The translations under genes and the position numbers were made by a program. 64,000 bases of DNA from the NCBI RefSeq assembly GCF_028283785.1, contig NZ_JAPWKB010000012.1, positions 445,361 through 509,360 of the forward strand. Reading direction: 5' to 3'. Numbering within the stretch: the stretch's first letter is position 1; each line of letters starts with the position of its first letter. The stretch comes from Paraburkholderia sp. GTDB taxonomy: Bacteria > Pseudomonadota > Gammaproteobacteria > Burkholderiales > Burkholderiaceae. Below are positions 53,361-64,000 of the stretch, piece by piece. The notes under the pieces were generated by a model. It was not told the DNA's origin. It saw nothing but the letters and a program-made list of their open reading frames with translations, and searched no databases.

Positions 53361-54364
53361 GCGGGCTTGCGTCCATAGATGATGTAGGGGTCGCGCCCCG
53401 GATTGGGTTGCCAGCCACGCACGTCGACGAAACCGGCGGCGCGGGCCATCGGCTCCATGTCGAGCTTGGCGGTCGAGCGCCAGAACGGCTCGCCGCCCCA
53501 GCGGGCCAGCCAGTCGAACCGCCAGGCGGTCAGCTTGTCGAGGCTCTGGGTGCGGGCGACGTCGGCCATGACCATGTCGCCGCCGGGTTCGAGCACGCGG
53601 AACGCCTCGACGAAGATCGCCTCGATCGCCTTGACCGGCATCTCGTGGTGGATCGCATAAGCGGTGACGAGGTCGAAGCTGGCGTCGGCGAACATCGGCA
53701 TGTGCTCGCCCACGCCGGTGTGCAGGTCCCAGGCGAAGCCCTTTTCGTTGGCCACCCGCTGCGCCTGCTCGATCATCCGCAGCGACGGGTCGATGCCGGT
53801 CAGGTGCGCGTCGGGGAACACTTCGGCGATGGCGACCGAGTGGTGGCCCGACGACGTGCCGATCTCGAGGATGCGGCGATAGTCGTCGCGCGGCAGCGCG
53901 CGCAGCACGGCGCGGCGGTTGCCGTAGATGTCGCCGGGGAAGATCTTCGAGACGTACTTCTTGTGAACCAGCTCGCCATGGATGAAGCCGTTCCACGGCC
54001 CCGCGTCCCACCCGCCGCGGGTGCGGTGGAACCACACTTTCGACCAGTAGTTCGGCGCGTCGAAATCATGCTCGGTGACGGTGGTGCCACCCTGCTTGAG
54101 CGCTTCCAGCTCGGGCAGGATCGTGTCCTCGATCTCGGCGAAGGCCTGCTCGGCGGCGCGGCCGTGCTGCTTGGCGGTCCATTCGCCCAGCAGCGCGCGC
54201 GCCTGGTACGTGGGAGAGTCCGCCAGCGCCGCGTCGATCGTCTTGTGGCGCTGTTCCATGTCGTCGGGGAGGCTGTCGGCATCGAGGCCGCCCGCCGCCA
54301 GTTCGGCTTCGACCTGCTGCTGCAGGCGCGAGGCCGCCAGCCGGGTCGTCACTTCGAAGTCCAT
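53357..54364 (-). CDS. Class I SAM-dependent methyltransferase
   Basis: 335 aa starting MDFEVTTRLAASRLQQQVEAEL. A helical N-terminal domain (about 1-140) with HDFDAPNYWSKVWFHRTRGGW precedes the Rossmann fold. Motif I is RILEIGTSSGHHSVAIAEVF, followed by LTGIDPSLRMIEQAQRV, FDLVTAYAIHHEMP and VLEPGGDMVMADV. The N-terminal extension is unusual and may bind the substrate, which is unknown. It is the first complete gene after join 2 on this strand; a preceding gene may have overlapped its start (TGATG), but only about a dozen codons could remain. Confidence 0.88.
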   Translation of the reverse strand: MDFEVTTRLAASRLQQQVEAELAAGGLDADSLPDDMEQRHKTIDAALADSPTYQARALLGEWTAKQHGRAAEQAFAEIEDTILPELEALKQGGTTVTEHDFDAPNYWSKVWFHRTRGGWDAGPWNGFIHGELVHKKYVSKIFPGDIYGNRRAVLRALPRDDYRRILEIGTSSGHHSVAIAEVFPDAHLTGIDPSLRMIEQAQRVANEKGFAWDLHTGVGEHMPMFADASFDLVTAYAIHHEMPVKAIEAIFVEAFRVLEPGGDMVMADVARTQSLDKLTAWRFDWLARWGGEPFWRSTAKLDMEPMARAAGFVDVRGWQPNPGRDPYIIYGRKPA

Positions 54365-54456
54365 CAGTGCGCGACCTGGCGTTGGTCAGGTCGCTGATCA
54401 CGGTGCGTCTTTTTCGCCACTTCTCCTAGCAGCAACGGTGTTGTGCGGCACGCCGC
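54365..54456. other. Join 2: sphingomonad-type to Pseudomonas-type sequence
   Basis: The methyltransferase start (54364) belongs to the sphingomonad block, and the stop of the GlxA-type regulator (54457) belongs to the Pseudomonas block. The change lies in these 92 bases; I cannot place it more exactly. No mobile element is present. Confidence 0.7.
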
Positions 54457-55433
54457 TTAACGCCCCCGCAACGCCACCGGCCGGTACAGCGTTCGCACGC
54501 CATATTTCTCGCGATACTCGCTCAGCGCATATCCCGTCACCCGCAGGAAGTTCTTGCCAGCAGCGCGCCCACGTCCTGGTACCCGACGCTGCTGGCGATC
54601 TGGTCGACGTTGCGCTGGCTGGTTTCCAGCAGATGGCAGGCACGGGCAATACGCAGTTGCTGGCAATATTCGGTCGGCTTCAACCCGGTGCTGGCATGGA
54701 AGCGGCGCAGGAAAGTACGTGGCTCCAGACCCGCGCAGGCTGCCATTTCATCGAGGGTGACGCCCATGGCGCGGTTGTCCTGCAACCACAGTTGCACCTT
54801 CAGCACCGCCGCATGGCCGTGGTCCAGGCGCGGCTGGAACGGGCTGGGCGGCAGCGGTTCGGTGCGCTCCGGCACCGTCAGCAGGCCATGGGTCTCCATC
54901 GCCAGCGAAGCGCCGAAGAAATGCGCCAGCACCGCCAGCCCCACCGTCTGCCAGGCCTGGGTGCCTGACGAAGTCACCACGTCGCCCTCGTCCACCAGTA
55001 CTTCGTGGGGCACCACCTGCACCTTCGGATAATAAGCGGCCAGGGCCATCGCATGGTCCCAGTGCACCGTGGCGCGGCGGCCTTGCAACAGCCCCGCCAT
55101 CGCGATCAGCCAGGCCCCCGAACACACCGCCACCAACATCGCGCCGTCGGCGTGCCAGCGCCGCAGCGCGGCAATCATCGGCGCCAGCGCCTGCGCATCC
55201 GGCACCGGCAAGCCGGCCAACGGCGGCACGAATACCACCGCTGGGGCGGCGCCCTGGTCCACCCCCGTGACCGTGTCCAGCTGTACCGCTGGCGTTTTCG
55301 CCATGCCCAGTTCGGCACGAACCTGCTGCGCGCAGGCGAACAGATCGGCCAGCCCGACGGCGCTGGAATGCAGGGCACCGGGGTACTGCAGCACGCACAG
55401 GCGTAACACGGGATGCTCAGGAGTGTCTGTCAT
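54457..55433 (-). pseudogene. GlxA-type DJ-1/PfpI + AraC regulator, C-terminal frameshift
   Basis: About 325 aa if corrected. The N-terminal DJ-1/PfpI-like domain reads LRLCVLQYPGALHSSAVGLADLFA and AVCSGAWLIAMAGLL, followed by the AraC HTH (MGVTLDEMAACAGLEPRTFLRRF, HASTGLKPTEYCQQLRIARA). The frame ends early as VGYQDVGALLARTSCG, but the next frame continues KNFLRVTGYALSEYREKYG to a stop at 54457. One base is missing or extra near 54,560. The frameshift lies only about 150 bp from join 2, so sequence error at a contig end is likely. GlxA-type regulators control choline, arginine or carnitine catabolism in pseudomonads. Confidence 0.87.
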
Positions 55434-55497
55434 TTTTCACGGCCTTCTACGCGGTAGTGCACATGCTACCGAAACCGGCCCGGAACAGAGAAGCGCT

Positions 55498-56061
55498 TTA
55501 AAACACCACGTTGCGCACGAACCGCACGGCCACCTCACCCTCATTACGATAGCCATGGGCACGGTGGCTGGCGAACATGAAGAACTCTCCGGCGGCGATC
55601 TGCCGGCTGGCGCCGTCGACGTCCAGGGTCAAGCAGCCTGAATACACGAACAACTGCTCGCTGAAGCCCTCGGCATCACAGGTACTGTCGTAGCGTTCGC
55701 CGGGCGCCAGGCACCACTCCCACAGCTCCACCTCGCGGCGTGCCGGGGCGCTGGCCAGCAGCACCGCCTTGCTGCCGGCCCGGGTGCCGGCCCAGGCCAC
55801 TTCGTTGATGCGCCCGGGGTCACGGTTGTCGGGCGCGCGGATCAGGTCACTGAACACCACGTCCAAGGCCTCGGCGACGCGGTCCAGGGTGCCCAGGCTG
55901 ACGTTCTTCTCGCCAGCCTCGATGGCCACCAGCATGCGCCGGCTGACCCCGGAGCGTTCGGCCAGCACGCTTTGACTGAAGCCAGCAGCATGGCGCAGGC
56001 GGCGAACATTGTGGCTGACGTGTTGCAGCACCGAGGTGCGCGGTGGGGAGTCTTGGGGCAC
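55498..56061 (-). CDS. XRE-cupin transcriptional regulator
   Basis: 187 aa. The XRE helix-turn-helix is at about 12-70 (NVRRLRHAAGFSQSVLAERSG, then VSRRMLVAIEAGEKNVSLGTL). The C-terminal cupin is at about 110-185 (WEWCLAPGERYDSTCDAEGF, SEQLFVYSGCLTLDV, GEFFMFASHRAHGYRNEG). It belongs to the PuuR-like family that senses a small metabolite through the cupin. It lies between the GlxA-type gene and the divergent Mrp operon, 233 bp from the latter. Control of a nearby transport or catabolic gene is plausible. Confidence 0.9.
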   Translation of the reverse strand: MPQDSPPRTSVLQHVSHNVRRLRHAAGFSQSVLAERSGVSRRMLVAIEAGEKNVSLGTLDRVAEALDVVFSDLIRAPDNRDPGRINEVAWAGTRAGSKAVLLASAPARREVELWEWCLAPGERYDSTCDAEGFSEQLFVYSGCLTLDVDGASRQIAAGEFFMFASHRAHGYRNEGEVAVRFVRNVVF

Positions 56062-56294
56062 GAGGAGATAAGCTCTGCTAAGGGCGTGTGCGCAGTATAT
56101 TGCATCACCCTTGCGGTGACAGCTGCCACAGGCCGCGGCAGGGCCATTAGGCTCGGTTGCCGTCTTTGGTAAAATTTTGTCATGAAAAACCCACCAAATA
56201 GACCACTATTGTAGGGTCCTGCCACAGCTTCCCGGTTGGTGATGGCCGTCCGTCCCCGTATGATCATTGCTTCACTTCAGCAGATCAGACCGCT

Positions 56295-59215
<2,921 letters not shown>

Positions 59216-59216
<1 letters not shown>

Positions 59217-59560
59217 TGGAAGAAGTCATTGCCATCGCCATCGGCGTGCTGGCCGCCTCCGGCGTCTGGCTGATCCTGCGGCCCCGGACCTTCCAGGTGG
59301 CCATGGGCCTGTGCCTGCTGTCCTACGGGGTCAACCTGTTCATTTTCAGCATGGGCAGCCTGTTCATTGGCAAGGAGCCGATCATCAAGGACGGCGTCGC
59401 CCAGGACCTGCTGCACTACACCGACCCACTGCCCCAGGCGCTGGTACTCACGGCCATCGTCATCAGCTTTGCCATGACCGCGCTGTTCCTGGTGGTGCTG
59501 CTGGCCTCACGGGGCCTGACCGGCACCGACCATGTGGATGGCCGGGAGCGCGGCGAATGA
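59216..59560 (+). CDS. Mrp antiporter subunit C
   Basis: 114 aa, three TM helices, NuoK-like. It has MEEVIAIAIGVLAASGVWLI, FQVAMGLCLLSYGVNLFIFSMG and DPLPQALVLTAIVISFAMTAL, with the conserved Gly/Asn and Thr-Ala-Ile-Val core of MrpC. It forms the membrane complex with A/B and D. Its ATG shares a base with the TGA of subunit A/B, and its stop overlaps the start of D by four bases. Confidence 0.93.
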
Positions 59561-61173
59561 GCCTGACGCCTGCGCTGCTGATCGCGCCGATCCTGCTGCC
59601 GTTGCTCACCGCCGCGGCCATGCTGTTGCTGGGCGAGAAACATCGCCCGCTCAAGGCCCGCCTGAACCTGCTGTCGACCCTCGCGGGGCTCGCCATCGCC
59701 GCCGTGCTGCTGCACGGCGCGCAACAACAGGACCAGGCCAGTTCCATCGGCGTGTACCTGCCCGGCAACTGGCCGGCGCCGTTCGGCATCGTGCTGGTGC
59801 TCGATCGCCTGTCGGCGCTGATGCTGGTGTTGACCGGCATTGTCGCCAGCGCCGCGCTGCTGTTCGCCATGGCCCGCTGGGACCGCGCCGGGGCCAGCTT
59901 CCATGCGCTGTTCCAGATTCAGCTGATGGGCCTGTACGGCGCCTTCCTGACGGCCGACCTGTTCAACCTGTTCGTGTTCTTCGAAGTGCTGCTGGCCGCG
60001 TCCTACGGCATGCTGCTGCACGGCTCGGGGCGGGCGCGGGTGTCCTCGGGGCTGCACTACATCGCCATCAACCTGCTGGCCTCGTCGCTGTTCCTGATCG
60101 GCGCGGCGATGATCTACGGCGTCACCGGCACCCTCAACCTGGCCGACCTGGCGCTGAAGATCCCCCAGGTACCGGCCAGCGACGTGGGCCTGCTGCACGC
60201 CGGGGTGGCGATCCTGGCCACGGCATTCCTGGCCAAGGCTGGCATGTGGCCCCTGAACTTCTGGCTGGTGCCCGCCTACGCCTCGGCCAGCGCGCCAGTG
60301 GCGGCGCTGTTCGCGATCATGACCAAAGTCGGCGTGTACACCCTGCTGCGCCTGTGGACGCTGCTGTTCTCCAGCCAGGCCGGTAGCTCGGCCTACTTCG
60401 GCGGCCACTGGCTGCTGTACGGCGGCCTGGTCACCATCGCCGTGGCCGGTATTGCCGTGCTGGCGGCCCAGCGCCTGGAGCGCATGGCGAGCCTGAGTAT
60501 CCTGGTGTCGGCGGGCACCCTGCTGGCGGCCGTGGGCTTCGGCGTGCCGGCGATCACCGCCGGGGCGCTTTTCTATCTGGTCAGCTCGACGCTGGCGCTG
60601 GCCGCCCTGTTCCTGCTCGCTGAGCTGGTGGAACGCTCGCGCTCGGCCAACGAGCTGTCCCTGGAGGATGACAACGACCTGCTGCCGCGCCCGGTGGAAT
60701 CGCTGCACCCGCCCAAGGGCATCAACCTGGACGATGAGCAGAAAGCCGTGGTCGGGCAGGTGATTCCCTGGACCATGGCCTTCCTCGGCCTGAGCTTCAT
60801 CGCCTGCGCCCTGCTGGTGATCGGCATGCCGCCGCTGTCGGGGTTCATCGCCAAGCTCAACCTGATCAACGCGCTGTTCGTCACCGCCAGCCCCGCTGCC
60901 TGGGCCATGGTCACGCTGTTGATTCTCTCGGGCCTGGCCACGCTGCTGGCCATGACCCGTGTCGGCATCCAGCGCTTCTGGACACCCCAGGAACGCCCCT
61001 CGCCGCTGCTGCGCCGTTTTGAATGCATCCCCATCGTGGTGCTGCTGGGCCTGTGCCTGGTGCTGACAGTCAAGGGCGAGGCGCTGCTGCGCTACACCCA
61101 CGACACCGCCGCCTTGCTCGATGACCCCAGCCATTACATTGATGCCGTGATGGCAGCCGAGGTGCGGCCATGA
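59557..61173 (+). CDS. Mrp antiporter subunit D
   Basis: 538 aa, about 14 TM helices, NuoM/N-like. It has FFEVLLAASYGMLLHGSGRA (proton-channel Glu), HAGVAILATAFLAKAGMWPLNFW (Lys), VAALFAIMTKVGVYTLLRLW and FLGLSFIACALLVIGMPPLSGFIAK. A hydrophilic insert of about 40 residues (SANELSLEDDNDLLPRPVES) lies after TM11. It pumps protons against Na+ within the Mrp complex. The ATG at 59557 overlaps the stop of subunit C. Confidence 0.94.
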   Translation: MSLTPALLIAPILLPLLTAAAMLLLGEKHRPLKARLNLLSTLAGLAIAAVLLHGAQQQDQASSIGVYLPGNWPAPFGIVLVLDRLSALMLVLTGIVASAALLFAMARWDRAGASFHALFQIQLMGLYGAFLTADLFNLFVFFEVLLAASYGMLLHGSGRARVSSGLHYIAINLLASSLFLIGAAMIYGVTGTLNLADLALKIPQVPASDVGLLHAGVAILATAFLAKAGMWPLNFWLVPAYASASAPVAALFAIMTKVGVYTLLRLWTLLFSSQAGSSAYFGGHWLLYGGLVTIAVAGIAVLAAQRLERMASLSILVSAGTLLAAVGFGVPAITAGALFYLVSSTLALAALFLLAELVERSRSANELSLEDDNDLLPRPVESLHPPKGINLDDEQKAVVGQVIPWTMAFLGLSFIACALLVIGMPPLSGFIAKLNLINALFVTASPAAWAMVTLLILSGLATLLAMTRVGIQRFWTPQERPSPLLRRFECIPIVVLLGLCLVLTVKGEALLRYTHDTAALLDDPSHYIDAVMAAEVRP

Positions 61174-61658
61174 AGCGCCTGTTCCCCGCCCCGCTGCTGT
61201 CGCTGGCCTGCGCCCTGCTGTGGCTGCTGCTGAACCTGTCGCTGAGCCCGGGCAACCTGCTGCTGGCCGTGGCGCTAGGGGTGCTGGCGCCGCTGCTGAT
61301 GAGTTCGTTGCGGCCCCAGCCGGTGCGCATTCGCAAGCCGCTGACGCTACTGCGCCTGCTTGGCCGGGTGGGCATTGACGTGGTGCAGTCCAACCTGCAG
61401 GTGGCCTGGGGCGTGCTCAACCTGGGCCGCCGTGCGCCGCGCTCGACCTTCGTCAAGGTGCCCCTGGACCTGCGTGACGCCAGCGGCCTGGCCGCGCTGT
61501 CGACCATCACCACCGTGGTGCCCGGCACCGTCTGGTCGGAGCTGGCCCTGGACCGCAGCATCCTGTTGCTGCACGTGTTCGACCTGGACGACGAAGCGCG
61601 CTTCATCGCGCATTTCAAGGCCACCTACGAACGCCCGCTCATGGAGATTTTCGAATGA
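61170..61658 (+). CDS. Mrp antiporter subunit E
   Basis: 162 aa with about three N-terminal TM helices (LLSLACALLWLLLNLSLSPG) and a soluble C-terminal part. It has VGIDVVQSNLQVAWGVLNLG, RRAPRSTFVKVPLDLRDASG, LAALSTITTVVPGTVWSELA and LHVFDLDDEARFIAHF, all typical of MrpE. It overlaps D and F by four bases each. Confidence 0.92.
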   Translation: MKRLFPAPLLSLACALLWLLLNLSLSPGNLLLAVALGVLAPLLMSSLRPQPVRIRKPLTLLRLLGRVGIDVVQSNLQVAWGVLNLGRRAPRSTFVKVPLDLRDASGLAALSTITTVVPGTVWSELALDRSILLLHVFDLDDEARFIAHFKATYERPLMEIFE

Positions 61659-61933
61659 GTGCCCTGCTCGACCACGCCATTGTCGTCAGCCTGGCGATCT
61701 TTGCCCTGGCCATGCTGCTCACCCTGTACCGGCTGTTCAAAGGGCCGTCGGCCCAGGACCGGGTGCTGGCGCTGGACTACCTGTACATCCTGGGCATGCT
61801 GACCATGCTCACCCTGGGAATTCGCTATGGCAGCGAAACCTATTTCGAGGCGGCGCTGCTGATCGCCTTGTTCGGCTTCGTCGGCTCGTTCGCGCTGGCC
61901 AAGTTCCTGCTGCGTGGCGAGGTGATCGAATGA
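61655..61933 (+). CDS. Mrp antiporter subunit F
   Basis: 92 aa, three TM helices. It has VVSLAIFALAMLLTLYRLFK, GPSAQDRVLALDYLYILGML (the conserved Asp-Arg of MrpF) and ETYFEAALLIALFGFVGSFALAKF split over the last helix. It overlaps E and G by four bases each. Confidence 0.92.
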   Translation: MSALLDHAIVVSLAIFALAMLLTLYRLFKGPSAQDRVLALDYLYILGMLTMLTLGIRYGSETYFEAALLIALFGFVGSFALAKFLLRGEVIE

Positions 61934-62280
61934 GCGAACTACCCGTGTGGACGCAGGTCATTGTCGGCGTGCTGCTGTTGCTCGGTAGCCTGTTCGCCCT
62001 GGTCGGGGCGATCGGCATGGTGCGCCTGAAGGACTTTTTCCAGCGCATGCACCCACCGGCGCTGGCCTCGACCCTCGGCGCCTGGTGCGTAGCGCTGGCC
62101 TGCGTCGTGTTCTTTTCGGCGCGCGAGCACGGCCTGGTGTTGCACGCTTGGCTGATCCCGATCCTGCTGGCGATCACCGTACCAGTCACCACCTTGCTGC
62201 TGGCCCGCGCCGCCCTGTTTCGCAAGCGCATGGCCGGCGAGCCGGTGCCGGGCGAAGTCAGCAGCCGGCGCCAAGGCTGA
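61930..62280 (+). CDS. Mrp antiporter subunit G
   Basis: 116 aa, three TM helices. GVLLLLGSLFALVGAIGMVR and LKDFFQRMHPPALASTLGAW carry the family motif R-(L/F)-x-D-x-(F/Y)-x-R-x-H, and LIPILLAITVPVTTLLLARA follows. The tail is basic and hydrophilic. It is the last gene of the operon; it ends six bases before the stop of the convergent betaine-binding protein gene. Confidence 0.92.
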   Translation: MSELPVWTQVIVGVLLLLGSLFALVGAIGMVRLKDFFQRMHPPALASTLGAWCVALACVVFFSAREHGLVLHAWLIPILLAITVPVTTLLLARAALFRKRMAGEPVPGEVSSRRQG

Positions 62281-62286
62281 ACCCGA

Positions 62287-63285
62287 TCACAGCGCGGCAG
62301 CCACCTTGTCAGCCACTGGCCCCGGCACCCAAGCCCGCCACAGCTGCGGGTGCTGCTTGAGGAAGGTAATGGCCACCTGGCGCGGCGGCAAGTGCCCTTC
62401 GCTCATGGTGGCCAGCGCCTTGTTCAGGTCATCGATGGGCAACTGCACCTGTTGGAAGAATGCCACCAGTTGCGGGTAATCCTTGGCAAACGCCGACGAC
62501 ACACCCACCGACAGAATTGATGGCGGCGACCGAGTGGGCTTGGGCGCCGAGTTGTCCGCCTGGGTCAGGGTCTTCCACGCCTCGGGGTCGAAGGCTGGTT
62601 CCTGCAATTGGATCAGGCGGTAGCGCCCCAACAAAGGCGTGGGCGACCAGTAGTAGAACAACACCGGCTGGCCGCGCTTGATCGACGACGTGATCTCAGC
62701 GTCCAGTGCCGCGCCGCTGCCGGTGCGAAAGTTGCTGTAGCTGTCAGTCAGGCCGTAGGCCTTGAGCTTCTGCCCGTTGACCACTTCCGAGGTCCAGCCG
62801 ATGGGGCTGTTGAGGAAGCGACCCTTGTCGGGGTTTTCCGGGTCGCGGAACACCGCCTTGTAGCGCGGCAGGTCGCTGACACTGCGCAGGTCCGGCGCCA
62901 GGGGCTTGATGCCGCGCGCGGCATCGCCCTTCACCACGTATTCGGGCACCCACCAGCCTTCGGTGGCCCCCGCCACCAGGTTGCCCAGGCCCTTGACCTG
63001 CCCGGCGGCCTCGGCCTTGACCCACACCGGGCTGCGCCCGGCCCACTCTTCGGCGATCACCTGGATGTCGTTCTTCGCCAGCGCCGTTTCCAGGGTAATG
63101 GTGGTGCCAGGCAGCGTGTCGGTGGGCAGCTCGTAGCCCTTTTCCACCACCACGCGCAGCAACTCGGTGATCAGGCTGCCGCTTTCCCAGTTCAGGTCGG
63201 CGAAATGAATTGGCGCGGGGGCCGCGCGCACGGGCGACGCCAGCAGCGCCAGGCACCAGAGCACAAGGGGCAGTAACACTTTCAT
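62287..63285 (-). CDS. Glycine betaine/choline-type ABC transporter substrate-binding protein
   Basis: 332 aa from the ATG at 63285 (MKVLLPLVLWCLALLASPVRA); one two codons earlier is possible. The signal peptide is cleaved at VRA-AP. The mature OpuAC/ProX-like domain has INWESG-type start IHFADLNWESGSLITELLRV, TITLETALAKNDIQVIAEEW, GATEGWWVPEYVVKG, LNSPIGWTSEVVNGQKL and LFYYWSPTPLLGRYRL, with the aromatic residues that cage quaternary amines. No permease or ATPase genes follow in the window, so it is an orphan binding protein or part of a split system. With Mrp alongside, the setting suggests salt stress. Confidence 0.9.
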   Translation of the reverse strand: MKVLLPLVLWCLALLASPVRAAPAPIHFADLNWESGSLITELLRVVVEKGYELPTDTLPGTTITLETALAKNDIQVIAEEWAGRSPVWVKAEAAGQVKGLGNLVAGATEGWWVPEYVVKGDAARGIKPLAPDLRSVSDLPRYKAVFRDPENPDKGRFLNSPIGWTSEVVNGQKLKAYGLTDSYSNFRTGSGAALDAEITSSIKRGQPVLFYYWSPTPLLGRYRLIQLQEPAFDPEAWKTLTQADNSAPKPTRSPPSILSVGVSSAFAKDYPQLVAFFQQVQLPIDDLNKALATMSEGHLPPRQVAITFLKQHPQLWRAWVPGPVADKVAAAL

Positions 63286-63337
63286 CGGCAAGGCCTCTAC
63301 AGTCAGGACTCACTGACTGTAGACCACGGCCCGCAGG

Positions 63338-63682
63338 TTATTCGCTGGGTTTGAACGTGAGCTCACCCTTGCGCCACTTGGCGGCCTTGGACGACGCCGC
63401 TTTCAGGGTCTTGGCCAGGCCGCCCTGCAACTGTTCCTTGGCGGCGAACACCATGACCACCGTCTGGCTTTCCTTGAACACGATGCCTTCACCATCGGCC
63501 GTACTGACAAAGGCATATTCACCCAGGCCATACACCGCCAACTTGATGTCGCGGAACTTGATTTCAAACTTGCCGCCTTCGCGGCTGGGCAATACCGCGG
63601 CGCGGAAATGATCACCCACCTTCAGTTCCAGGCGCTGCTTGTCATCCACCACCAAGGCACTCTCGGTGTCGATCTCGGCCAT
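63338..63682 (-). CDS. Small conserved-looking hypothetical protein (114 aa)
   Basis: 114 aa from the ATG at 63682 (MAEIDTESALVVDDKQRLEL), with GAAGG at seven bases; the open frame upstream is Cys-rich and unlikely to be coding. The N-terminal part is beta-rich (VGDHFRAAVLPSREGGKFEIK, FRDIKLAVYGLGEYAFVS), followed by KESQTVVMVFAAKEQLQGGL and a basic helical end ASSKAAKWRKGELTF. There is no signal peptide. I do not recognise a family. Confidence 0.65.
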   Translation of the reverse strand: MAEIDTESALVVDDKQRLELKVGDHFRAAVLPSREGGKFEIKFRDIKLAVYGLGEYAFVSTADGEGIVFKESQTVVMVFAAKEQLQGGLAKTLKAASSKAAKWRKGELTFKPSE

Positions 63683-64000
63683 GTATATACCTTCGGCCGT
63701 TTGTTCAGTGACATACACGAAACGCGATTGAAACAATTTCACCAGTTTGGCGCGAATCGCCGAGCACGAACAGCGCGTGCATTTCCAGATTACTGACTGC
63801 CAATTAAAAATTCCTCGATATGAAAACACTGCCTGGCAACCTCACAGGCAGCCGAACTGAACCTCGTCCGAACGAAGACCAAGGTTCGGCGCAACACTGA
63901 AACAAGTCCATGGACGGTCAGGCCCCACCCTATGCCGGACGGCCTGCGATGAGCGGCTCACAGCGCTGCAAGAGACTATCCGGAAAGAACCGGGTGGCGA
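63683..64000. other. 318-bp end region without a recognisable gene
   Basis: Only short frames are present. Bases about 63,780-63,830 are AT-rich and may hold the promoter of the small gene at 63,338. Nothing in the last 170 bases resembles a known RNA or a coding start. Confidence 0.4.

Noticed and set aside
46569..54400. Recent horizontal transfer of a sphingomonad segment into a Burkholderia-type genome
   Set aside because: No integrase, IS, repeat or tRNA at either end, genes cut at both joins, a third organism type follows, and indels cluster at the joins. Mis-assembly explains this better.

Overview
The window is a composite of three bacterial backbones. Bases 1 to about 46,568 read like a Burkholderia/Paraburkholderia/Caballeronia-type betaproteobacterium (a KirBac-type channel, a GhrA-type reductase, DUF2239, a fused 1200-residue indolepyruvate oxidoreductase, a bio gene cluster). 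About 46,568 to 54,400 read like a sphingomonad (Novosphingobium/Sphingomonas type). About 54,457 to 64,000 read like a Pseudomonas putida-group genome (GlxA-type regulator, XRE-cupin regulator, Mrp antiporter operon with fused A and B subunits). These assignments rest on recognised protein families, gene order and codon style, not on a search. Both joins cut through genes or gene clusters. Every frameshift I found (bioD, the MscS-family gene, the glxA-like gene) lies within about 1.2 kb of a join. The simplest reading is a chimeric contig from a mixed sample, not horizontal transfer.

Layout. 1-1,640: the end of an integrated island, with an Mrr-type restriction fragment, a tyrosine integrase and a tRNA 3'-end-like attachment site, followed by the tRNA-style terminator. 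1,922-13,597: sensing and c-di-GMP genes (two chemoreceptors, a GGDEF protein, an EAL protein), with DUF2239, an NCS2 uracil permease and a CPA1 Na+/H+ antiporter. 13,696-20,184: cutC, indolepyruvate ferredoxin oxidoreductase, a KirBac channel and two small ORFs. 20,339-23,553: a LacI-AGE epimerase-fructokinase operon that probably converts mannose to fructose 6-phosphate, with paired operator-like sites upstream. 23,750-34,861: an EAL-CBS-GGDEF protein, a BASS-type transporter, a secreted Gly/Asn-rich protein, a porin, LysR, nitronate monooxygenase, a haloacetate dehalogenase-like hydrolase, Lrp and an EamA transporter. 35,067-41,703: a tightly overlapping four-gene operon (YbaK, DUF1289, MaoC, MBL-fold), HMG-CoA lyase, ghrA, a VOC protein, an RBBP9-type hydrolase and a sulfate-binding protein. 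42,114-46,568: a small Lys-tailed protein, a gene-poor stretch with a direct repeat, then bioB, bioD (frameshifted) and bioF (cut by the join).

The sphingomonad segment holds an MscS-type channel, a four-gene leftward cluster (NodB/PuuE-like deacetylase, isocitrate lyase/PEP mutase family, isochorismatase family, VOC), a divergent secreted alpha/beta hydrolase, a small protein and a SAM methyltransferase. The Pseudomonas segment holds two regulators, the six-gene Mrp operon, a glycine-betaine-type binding protein and a small conserved protein.

The most unusual local structure is at about 30,890-31,145, between the convergent LysR and nitronate monooxygenase genes. Seven palindromic GTGCAC/GTATAC cores sit there at steps of 33, 34, 34, 34, 34 and 34 bp, and a decayed eighth falls exactly in register on the stop codon of the next gene. 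I do not recognise this array. It is not a CRISPR and, because its period is not a multiple of three, it is not coding.
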